Program-made: the position numbers and the translations under genes | Shown here: positions 57,451 through 64,000 of the stretch, piece after piece | Numbering within the stretch: position 1 is the stretch's first letter | Layout: each line of letters starts with the position of its first letter | Assembly: GCF_900112375.1 (NCBI RefSeq) | Contig: NZ_FOLS01000001.1 | Span: forward strand, 248,001-312,000 | Direction: 5' to 3' | DNA: 64,000 nt | Source: Pseudomonas citronellolis | Lineage (GTDB): Bacteria; Pseudomonadota; Gammaproteobacteria; Pseudomonadales; Pseudomonadaceae | The notes under the pieces: model-generated | The model's database searches: none | What the model saw: only the letters and a program-made list of their open reading frames with translations | Told to the model about the DNA's origin: nothing

Positions 57451-58574
57451 GCCAGGCTCCACAGGCGCGCCAGTTCCTCGGCGCGCGCCTCCAGCTCGCC
57501 CGCGGCGCCGGCCATGGCATCGGCCAGGCTGATCGGCCCCGGGACCAGGCTGAAGGCCGCGGCGATGCCCGCCTCGTGCAAGCGACCATAGCCTTTGCCC
57601 AGGCTGCCGGCCAGGGCGATCAACGGAACCCCGGCCTCCCGTGCCAGCCGAGCCACGCCGATGGGCGTCTTGCCGTGCAGGCTCTGCTCGTCCAGGCGGC
57701 CCTCGCCGGTGATCGCCAGGTCCGCGCCCCGCAGCGCCTCGGCCAGGCCGGAAACCTCGGCCACCAGCTCCACGCCGGGACGGAAGCGCGCCCTGAGGAA
57801 GGCCCGCGCGGCGAAGCCCAGGCCACCCGCCGCGCCCACACCGGGGAACAGGCTGTGATCCTGGCCGAGGGTGCGCGCGGCGACTTCGGCGTAGCGCGCC
57901 AACGCGGCGTCGAGCTGGCGGACCTGCTCGGGACTGGCGCCCTTCTGCGGGCCGAATACCGCCGAGGCGCCGTGTTCGCCGCACAGTGGATTGTTCACGT
58001 CGGCGGCGACTTCCACTTCGACTGCAGCCAGGCGCGGGTCCAGGCCCGCCAGGTCGATCGCGTGCAACCCGGCCAGCGCCGCGCCGCCGTCGCCCAGGGG
58101 CTCGCCGCGTTCGTCGAGGAAGCGTACGCCCAGGGCTTGCAGCAGGCCCATGCCGCCATCGTTGGTGGCGCTGCCGCCGAGCCCGAGGATGATCTTGCGC
58201 GCGCCGGCGTCCAGCGCCGCGCGGATCAGCTCGCCGGTGCCGTAGCTGGTGGTGCGGGTGGCGTCGCGCAGCTCAGGAGCGACCCAGTGCAGACCGCTGG
58301 CGGCGGCCATCTCGATCACCGCGGCGCCCTCCTCCAGCCAGCCCCAATGGGCCTGTACCGGCGCACCCAACGGCCCGCGCACCGCGCATTCGCGGCGCTC
58401 GCCGCCGGTAGCCGCCAGCACCGCATCCACGGTGCCCTCGCCGCCGTCGGCCATGGGCCGCAGCAGGATCTCGTCGAGCGGCCGCGCCCGCGACCAGCCG
58501 CGGGCGATGGCGGCGGCGACCTCGGGGGCGGACAGGCTTTCCTTGAAGGAATCGGGGGCGATGACGAGTTTCAT
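57435..58574 (-). CDS. Glycerate kinase (GarK/GlxK type)
   Basis: A 379-residue class I glycerate kinase beginning MKLVIAPDSFKESLSAPEVA, with RPMADGGEGTVDA, GLGGSATNDGGMG and GEGRLDEQSLHGKTP. It phosphorylates D-glycerate to 2-phosphoglycerate. It would complete the route from the hydroxypyruvate isomerase and tartronate-semialdehyde reductase encoded at 26970-28660, though the loci are 29 kb apart. PA1052-like. Confidence 0.93.
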   Translation of the reverse strand: MKLVIAPDSFKESLSAPEVAAAIARGWSRARPLDEILLRPMADGGEGTVDAVLAATGGERRECAVRGPLGAPVQAHWGWLEEGAAVIEMAAASGLHWVAPELRDATRTTSYGTGELIRAALDAGARKIILGLGGSATNDGGMGLLQALGVRFLDERGEPLGDGGAALAGLHAIDLAGLDPRLAAVEVEVAADVNNPLCGEHGASAVFGPQKGASPEQVRQLDAALARYAEVAARTLGQDHSLFPGVGAAGGLGFAARAFLRARFRPGVELVAEVSGLAEALRGADLAITGEGRLDEQSLHGKTPIGVARLAREAGVPLIALAGSLGKGYGRLHEAGIAAAFSLVPGPISLADAMAGAAGELEARAEELARLWSLAQPAR

Positions 58575-58639
58575 GGGCGGGTCCGGTGTCGGTATGTAGG
58601 GGGCATCCTACAACGCCGTGCAGCGGAGGAAAGGGTTGG

Positions 58640-59087
58640 CGTAGGGCGGATAACCGTTCGCGGTTATCCGCCGCTTGACCTTGGCCGTATCCCACTCGGA
58701 CTCATGCCGGGAGCCGGGGCGGACTGCGGGTTCGGCTCGACCATGGTGTCGATGCTGGGATGGGTGTAACGGCGTACACCGCGAACGGTTGTACGCCCTA
58801 CACCTGTAGGAGCAGCTGCCTTGCAGGCCGCGCCGGGACGCTCTTCGTAGGATAGAGGGGGACGCCTAGTTCTTGCTCGCGAATGAGCCCCGCAGCGGAG
58901 TCTGTTCGCGAGCAAGCTCGCTCCTACGAGAAGCCGTGCCCGCCGGGCCCTGCCCGCGATTCGCGCGCAGGGCGCGCTCCTACATAGAAGGGCGCGGAGC
59001 TTTGTACGAGCCGCCGTAGGATGGCGTTGAGCGAAGCGATACCCATCACTGTGACCGCATGGGTTTCGCAAGCTCAACCCATCCTAC
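58640..59087. repeat. Mixed repeat cluster before pdxH
   Basis: A GGCGGATAACCG stem with a TTCG loop (58645-58672), a GGCGTACA/TGTACGCC hairpin (58771-58797), a REPIN whose left arm has the 14-bp insertion (58847-58927), a REP arm ending near 58981 and a 72-bp GTAGGATGG element (59016-59087). No gene is seen in 58575-59105. Confidence 0.88.
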
Positions 59088-59105
59088 GAAAAGCACCGTG
59101 CGGGA

Positions 59106-59753
59106 TCAGGGCGCCAGGCGCTCGCGCTGCCACGCGCCGTCCACCAGACGGTAGTTCAGGCGGTCGTGCAGGCGGCTCGGGCGGCCCTGCCAGAATTCGA
59201 TGCGCTGCGGCAGCAGGCGGTAGCCGCCCCAGTGGTCCGGGCAGTGCGGGGCGACGTCCATGAAGCGCTTCTCGGTTTCCGCCAGCAGCCGTTCCAGCTC
59301 CTCGCGGCTGCCGATCACCCGGCTCTGCGGCGAAGCCCAGGCGCCCAGGCGGCTGCCCAGCGGGCGCACGCGGTAGTAGGCGTCGGACTCTTCCGGCGAG
59401 ACCTTCTCCACCCGGCCTTCGATGCGCACCTGGCGCTCCAGCGCCGGCCAGAAGAAGGTCATGGCCGCGCGCGGGTTGGCCGCCAGTTGGTCGCCCTTGG
59501 CGCTGTCGTAGTTACTGAAGAAGGTGAAGCCGCGGTCGTCCAGCCCCTTGAGCAGGAGCACGCGGCAATGCGGTTGGCCGTCGGCGTCCACCGTGGCCAG
59601 GGTCATGGCGTTGGGTTCGACCGGCAACTGCTCGGTCTTCACCGCGTCCTCGAACCATTGCTGGAACAGCACGAAGGGCTCCGCGGGCGCCTGGGCCTCG
59701 CAGAGTCCGTCCCGGGTGTATTCGCGGCGCATGTCGGCCAGGGTCTGGGCCAT
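59106..59753 (-). CDS. pdxH: Pyridoxamine 5'-phosphate oxidase
   Basis: A 215-residue FMN enzyme of standard length. Features are [35 protein letters not shown], the [14 protein letters not shown] motif and the C-terminal [16 protein letters not shown]...WQRERLAP, the FMN and PLP contacts. It forms pyridoxal phosphate from PNP or PMP. PA1049 homologue; faces its neighbours on the same strand. Confidence 0.97.
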   Translation of the reverse strand: MAQTLADMRREYTRDGLCEAQAPAEPFVLFQQWFEDAVKTEQLPVEPNAMTLATVDADGQPHCRVLLLKGLDDRGFTFFSNYDSAKGDQLAANPRAAMTFFWPALERQVRIEGRVEKVSPEESDAYYRVRPLGSRLGAWASPQSRVIGSREELERLLAETEKRFMDVAPHCPDHWGGYRLLPQRIEFWQGRPSRLHDRLNYRLVDGAWQRERLAP

Positions 59754-59836
59754 CGTCGTCTCCTCGAAAAAGCCAGTGCATTAGCTTAACCAGTGGCAGG
59801 CGAGATTGCTTGACCGGCGACAAGCGCCGCGCTGCT

Positions 59837-60625
59837 TCAGTTGCTCTGGGCCAGGGCCAGCAGGCCGCCACGCGGGGTCAGCATGACTTCGACGCGGCGG
59901 TTCTTGGCGCGGCCGGCCTTGGTCTTGTCGTCGGCGATCGGTTGCGCGTCGCCCACGCCCTTGTAGCGCAGGCGGTCGTTGCCCAGGCCGCTCAGGCGGA
60001 AGATCGCGGCGATGGCCACGGCGCGCTGCTGGCTGACCTTGTCGTTGGCCGCCTTGTCGCCGCTGCTGTCGCTGTGGCCGAGGATGAACACGCCGGCCTG
60101 CGGGTCCTTCTCGACGATCTTGGCGACGTTGGCCAGCGGCGCCAGGGTGATCGGCAGCAGCAGTTCCTGGCGCTTGGGATTGAAGGAGCCGTCCACCGGC
60201 GCGGTCAGCACCAGGGCGTTGTCGCGGCGTTCGACGCTGAACTTGCTGCCGGCCACGGCGGCGCGCACGGCGGCTTCGTGCTGGTCCAGCCAGGCCTTGG
60301 TGTCCTGGGCGCTGGGCGCGGCCACCGGGTTGTCGGCCTTGGCCTGGGCCGAGGCGGAATCGCCGAAGGGCCACCACCAGTGGCCACCGGCGGACTTGTC
60401 GGTGGCCGCGTCCACCTGGGCCACCACCGGCTTGGGCACCGCGGCGGGAGCCTTGGTCTCGGTCTGGGCACTGGCTTCGGTGTTACCGAACGGCCACCAC
60501 CAGTGGCTGCCGCCGTCGGCCTTGGCCTGGCTAGGCGCCGGCGCGGCGGCGTCCTGGGACTGGAAGTGGCTGCAGGCGCCGAGGGTGACGCAGAGGGTCA
60601 GGGTGGAAAGCTTGAGCAGTCTCAT
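59837..60625 (-). CDS. OmpA-family lipoprotein with duplicated WWWPFG motif
   Basis: A 262-residue lipoprotein (LGAC, C18). After the signal come two copies of HWWWPFG (41-47 and 82-88) in A/P/K-rich linkers, then an OmpA-like peptidoglycan-binding domain (ILGHSDSSGDK...AKNRRVEVML). It should tether the outer membrane to peptidoglycan. The tryptophan-rich repeats are uncommon and may dip into the membrane or bind a partner. It lies beside pdxH as PA1048 does in PAO1. Confidence 0.9.
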   Translation of the reverse strand: MRLLKLSTLTLCVTLGACSHFQSQDAAAPAPSQAKADGGSHWWWPFGNTEASAQTETKAPAAVPKPVVAQVDAATDKSAGGHWWWPFGDSASAQAKADNPVAAPSAQDTKAWLDQHEAAVRAAVAGSKFSVERRDNALVLTAPVDGSFNPKRQELLLPITLAPLANVAKIVEKDPQAGVFILGHSDSSGDKAANDKVSQQRAVAIAAIFRLSGLGNDRLRYKGVGDAQPIADDKTKAGRAKNRRVEVMLTPRGGLLALAQSN

Positions 60626-60890
60626 GGGCGGAATTCCATTGGACGGTCTTGGGCAACAGGGACGGACACAAGTTAATGTCGCGAATCAAGATTCGAACAT
60701 AACTTACTAAGGGAAATGGGCATTTTGCTCTTCAACTGACGAGCGGTGGAACCCCGGCCGTAGCAGCGGGGGAAAAAACGCGACGAAACCCGGCGCGGTT
60801 TCCCCATGAAGTCGCCATTCGAGCGGAGCCGCGGCGGAAGGTTCCGCCGCTTCGTCGGCCAGGCGCTGCGCGGCGTCTGGCCCGGGGCGC

Positions 60891-62036
60891 CTACAGGCAG
60901 TCGCCGGCGATGCGCGCCAGCTTCTGGGCGCGCGGGTCCATCAGCACGTAGGGGCCGAGGGTGTTGGTGACGAAGCCGAAGGCCAGGCTGCGCTCGGGGT
61001 CGGCGAAGCCCACCGAGCCACCGGCGCCGGGGTGGCCGAAGGCCTGCGGGCCGAGGCCGTAGGTGGCGTTGGCCAGTTCCGGCTGGTCGAGCATGCAGCC
61101 CAGGCCGAAGCGGGTGCCGGTGAGCAGGGTGCGGTCCTCGCCGCGGGCGTGCTCGCAGGTCAACTCGGCGAGCAGCGCGGCATCCAGCAGCTTGCCCTGC
61201 AGCAGGCCGTCGTAGAAACCGGCCAGGGCGCGGGCATTGCCGTGGCCGTTGGCGGCCGGCTGCTGCATGCGCCGCCACTCGGGCTTGTTGGTGCTGGTGA
61301 GGATCGACGGCGGGTTGGTAAAGGCGCGGGTGCTCAGGGCGCTCGGCTCGCTCATCAGGGTGCGCAGCAGGCGCTGCGCCGCGGCGTCGCCGAGGTTGCC
61401 CTTGGCCCGGGCGATGTGCGCCACGCGTGGGAACTCGGCGTCGTCCAGGCCGACGTGGAAGTCCAGCCCCAGCGGCTTGGCGGTGCGCTCGACGATGGCG
61501 GCGCCGGGCTCGCGGCCATCCACCCGGCGGATCACCTCGCCGATCAGCCAGCCGTAGGTGATGGGCGCGTAGCCATGCTCGCTGCCCGGCGTCCACCAGG
61601 GCGTTTCGGCGGCCAGCGCGGCGGTCATGGCCTGCCAGTCGTACAGCGCCTCGGCGGGCAGCATCTCGTGCAGCGCCGGCAGCCCGGCGCGGTGGCAGAG
61701 CAGTTGGCGCACAGTGATGGCCTGCTTGCCGGCGGCGGAGAACTCCGGCCAGTAGCGCGCCACCGGGGCGTCCAGCTCCAGGCGGCCCTCGCCCACCAGT
61801 TGCAGGGCGGCCACGGCGGCGAAGGTCTTGGTGCAGGAGAACAGGTTGAGGATGGTGTCGGCCTGCCAGGCCTGGCCCTCGTCCTTGCCGGCGTTGCCGG
61901 CCCAGAGGTCCACCAGGGTCTCGCCGCCGACCTGGATGCACAGCGCGGCGCCTCGCTCCTGCGGGTCCTCGAAGAGCGCGGCGAAGGCGTCGGCTACGGG
62001 GGTGAAGCGGCTGTCGCAATGGCCTTGCAGGGTCAT
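60891..62036 (-). CDS. Class C beta-lactamase-fold esterase (EstB type)
   Basis: A 381-residue serine hydrolase with S-x2-K (SCTK, S67/K70) and the tyrosine motif GYAPITYGW (Y156). HPGAGGSVGFADPERSLAFGFVTN near the end substitutes for the KTG box, as in EstB esterases. No signal peptide, so it is cytoplasmic and probably an esterase, not an antibiotic-resistance enzyme. PA1047-like. Confidence 0.88.
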   Translation of the reverse strand: MTLQGHCDSRFTPVADAFAALFEDPQERGAALCIQVGGETLVDLWAGNAGKDEGQAWQADTILNLFSCTKTFAAVAALQLVGEGRLELDAPVARYWPEFSAAGKQAITVRQLLCHRAGLPALHEMLPAEALYDWQAMTAALAAETPWWTPGSEHGYAPITYGWLIGEVIRRVDGREPGAAIVERTAKPLGLDFHVGLDDAEFPRVAHIARAKGNLGDAAAQRLLRTLMSEPSALSTRAFTNPPSILTSTNKPEWRRMQQPAANGHGNARALAGFYDGLLQGKLLDAALLAELTCEHARGEDRTLLTGTRFGLGCMLDQPELANATYGLGPQAFGHPGAGGSVGFADPERSLAFGFVTNTLGPYVLMDPRAQKLARIAGDCL

Positions 62037-62143
62037 GGGGCACTCCGGGCTGTGGGCGAAAGACGCATTCTTCCAGCCCCCCGCCGGCTTGTGAACCCGA
62101 CCCGGGTAGGGCCGCGGCCATCATGGCCGCGGCGAATGCCGCT

Positions 62144-64000
62144 CTATTGCACCGCCGGCGCTTCCGGCGCGGCGCTGGCGGTGGCGTCCGGATCGACCCG
62201 CGGGGTGGGCGCCTCGGGCGCCGCCTTGGCGGCGGCGCGGGCCTCTTCCAGCATGGCCTTCATCACCTGCTGGTTGCCCTTGCGCACCGCGTCGATGAAG
62301 CCGGCGAACGGCAGGTCGGTGATGCCGACCAGGCCGATGTGGCCGTTCTCGCCGTCGAGCAGGCGGCCGCTGGCGGGCTGGTCGAGGTACTGGAACCAGT
62401 GCGCGCCGACGATCTGCGGGTCCTTCACCGCGGCGGCGAGGAACTGCTGGTAGCGCTCGCCGCGCTGCTGTTCGTTGTACACCTCGGAAACCCCGCCCCA
62501 GAACGGGCCGCGGTCGCGCGAGCCGAAGTGGAACTCGCTGATCAGCACCGGCTTGTCGAGGCTGCGCACGTAGGCGGCGTCGTAGCCCTGCTGCGGCGTC
62601 GGTGCGTAGAGGTTGAAGCTCAGCAGGTCGCAATACTGCGCGCAGGAGGCCAGGGCCTCGGGGGTGTTCACCGCGAAGCGCCCGCCCAGCAGCAGGTGGT
62701 TGGGATCGTGCCAGCTGAGGGAGTCGCGCAGGGTCTTGAAGTACTGGTCGGCGTACAGGCGCAGGAAGGCGCTGTAGTCCTGCTCGATGGCCGGGTGTTC
62801 GGCCTGCACCGCGGGGGCCTGGTAGCCCGGCGCGTCCAGGTCTTCCCAGGCGCCCAGCTCGACGCCCCAGGCTTTGGCCAGGGCCTCGTGCTCGTGGTAC
62901 TTGTCCTTCAGTTGCTTGATGAAGGCGCGCTTGGCCGGGCTGTCGGTGGACAGCGCCAGGGTGCCGAAGGCCAGCGCGTAGCGGTTGCGCGGCTCGCTGC
63001 CCTGTCCGGCCCAGGCCAGTTCGTTGTCGGCGTAGTAGCCGAGCAGCCACGGGTCTTCGCGGTGGTCGCGGGTGGCGATAGCGATGGCGCGCTCGGCGGC
63101 CATGGCGAATTTCGGGTCGAAGGGGTCGGGCATGGCGCCCCACCAGTCGTAGCCGGTGCTGACCGTGGCGTAGTCGCCGCCGACGGCCAGCGGCAGGCTG
63201 TAGGGAATCCGCGAGGCGCCGGCGAAGGCCGGCTGGCTCCAGTTGCCCAGGCCGTTGAAGCCCCAGGCGTCGAGGCGCGCCAGGGTGCGCTCCAGCCAGG
63301 CGTCAGCAGCCGGCTGGCCGCTCAGCCCGCCCGTGGCGCGGTAGCGGTTGGCGGCGTAGAAGTCGTACCAGCGGCCGTGGCCGAAGGCCCTGCCCTGCTG
63401 GGCGCCGACGCCGTCGCGGTCGTCGCTCTGGCCGTAGAAGTCGGCCAGCGGCTCACCCTCGGCGGGCAGCTCGGCGAACATGTATTCGCGGCCTTCGACG
63501 TAGGTCTGGCTGCTTTCGCTGTTCACCGTGTTCACGCCCAGGGACCAGTACGGGTGCCCGTCCGGCGTCACCAGCCACCAGCGGCCGTTGCGCTTCTCCG
63601 TGCGGAAGAAGCCGGTGGCCTGGAAGTCCGGGCCTTCCAGCAGACCGCCGAAGGTGTCGGTGGGCTGCGCCTGGGCCTGCCATTTCTTCAGTTGCTCGCC
63701 TTCGGCCTTCCAGGCGTTGGCCAGTTGCTCGACACTCTTGACCTTCTCCGGCCAGTCGCTGCGGGTGGACTGGCCGTAGGCGTCGATGATGCCGGTGTAG
63801 GCCTTGCGCAGCTCGTCGCCGCCGGAACGGGTGCCGAAGCGGCCGACGAGGATGTCCTGGGCCGCCTTCGGGGCGTTCAGGTAGATGCGCACCGCGCCGA
63901 CCTTGTTGCGCTGCAGCTCGCCGGTGACTACCGGGGCGATGAGCACGCGCTGGCCGTCGAGGCTCATCGGCATCGGCACCCCGGCGCGCATGCCGAACAG
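62144..64000 (-). CDS. Glycoside-hydrolase-like protein (5' partial)
   Basis: At least 618 residues are visible; the frame is open to the window edge, with ATG at 63991 not a convincing start. The central TIM-barrel part has an acid/base-type glutamate in GYYADNELAWAG and a nucleophile-type glutamate in LISEFHFGS, as in clan A beta-galactosidase/agarase-like enzymes. The C-terminus is an alanine/proline-rich tail. The N-terminal region before it (FFRTEKRNGRWWLVTPDGHPYWSLGVNTV) is also found in agarase-like proteins. Substrate unknown. Confidence 0.72.
   Translation of the reverse strand: MFGMRAGVPMPMSLDGQRVLIAPVVTGELQRNKVGAVRIYLNAPKAAQDILVGRFGTRSGGDELRKAYTGIIDAYGQSTRSDWPEKVKSVEQLANAWKAEGEQLKKWQAQAQPTDTFGGLLEGPDFQATGFFRTEKRNGRWWLVTPDGHPYWSLGVNTVNSESSQTYVEGREYMFAELPAEGEPLADFYGQSDDRDGVGAQQGRAFGHGRWYDFYAANRYRATGGLSGQPAADAWLERTLARLDAWGFNGLGNWSQPAFAGASRIPYSLPLAVGGDYATVSTGYDWWGAMPDPFDPKFAMAAERAIAIATRDHREDPWLLGYYADNELAWAGQGSEPRNRYALAFGTLALSTDSPAKRAFIKQLKDKYHEHEALAKAWGVELGAWEDLDAPGYQAPAVQAEHPAIEQDYSAFLRLYADQYFKTLRDSLSWHDPNHLLLGGRFAVNTPEALASCAQYCDLLSFNLYAPTPQQGYDAAYVRSLDKPVLISEFHFGSRDRGPFWGGVSEVYNEQQRGERYQQFLAAAVKDPQIVGAHWFQYLDQPASGRLLDGENGHIGLVGITDLPFAGFIDAVRKGNQQVMKAMLEEARAAAKAAPEAPTPRVDPDATASAAPEAPAVQ

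Noticed and set aside
60891-62036. Beta-lactamase resistance gene
   Set aside because: No signal peptide and no KTG box; matches EstB-type cytoplasmic esterases.

Overview
The window is a high-GC gammaproteobacterial chromosome segment that reads as a Pseudomonas of the P. aeruginosa group (P. citronellolis / P. nitroreducens / P. knackmussii type). The protein calls, the gene order recalled from P. aeruginosa PAO1, ANR-type boxes (TTGA(T/C)-N4-ATCAA) and dense Pseudomonas REP/REPIN palindromes all point there. No rRNA, tRNA, prophage, IS transposase or CRISPR was seen. The species call and the PAO1 locus comparisons are from memory and were not searched.

Left half (1-32,081). A partial membrane-rhodanese protein; a coupled FabH-like KAS III / ECF sigma / anti-sigma operon; an acyltransferase and a GGDEF cyclase; a lipoprotein, a HIT protein and a GST; hrpA; a chemoreceptor; fadD1-fadD2; a lysophospholipase-like hydrolase with phaJ1; a PhrS-like anaerobic sRNA that carries a 36-codon CcoM-like ORF; an AlkB-type dioxygenase; rapA; an ANR-type universal stress protein; an EptA-like phosphoethanolamine transferase; a hydroxypyruvate isomerase/reductase pair; and a four-gene PhnDCEE-like ABC importer. 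This order resembles PA3284-PA3316. Themes are fatty-acid activation (fadD1/D2, phaJ1, KAS III), nucleic-acid enzymes (hrpA, rapA, alkB) and low-oxygen physiology (PhrS/CcoM, Usp).

Right half (32,868-64,000). DUF5064 and DUF2288 genes; the complete braCDEFG branched-chain amino-acid importer; a VapBC toxin-antitoxin pair; a GntR/SDR/kinase/aminotransferase cluster around a perfect 22-bp palindrome, possibly for hydroxylysine-like amino alcohols; an outer-membrane protein; two paralogous glycine-zipper lipoproteins; a LysR/SDR pair; DUF488; a cysteine-synthase-family enzyme and a DMT exporter; the six-gene multisubunit Na+/H+ antiporter operon (fused AB, then C-G); glycerate kinase; pdxH; an OmpA-family lipoprotein; an EstB-type esterase; and a partial glycoside-hydrolase-like protein. 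This resembles PA1046-PA1076, so the 786-bp repeat-rich gap at 32,082-32,867 looks like a rearrangement junction relative to PAO1.

The most distinctive content is the repeats. Hairpins with an invariant GTAGGAGC head and a co-varying six-base stem occur as single REPs, as paired REPINs, as a 172-bp composite unit tandemly amplified at two loci, and once inside the coding sequence of hrpA. They lie mostly between convergent genes and were not seen between divergent genes. Three loci carry a REP arm with the same 14-bp insertion.
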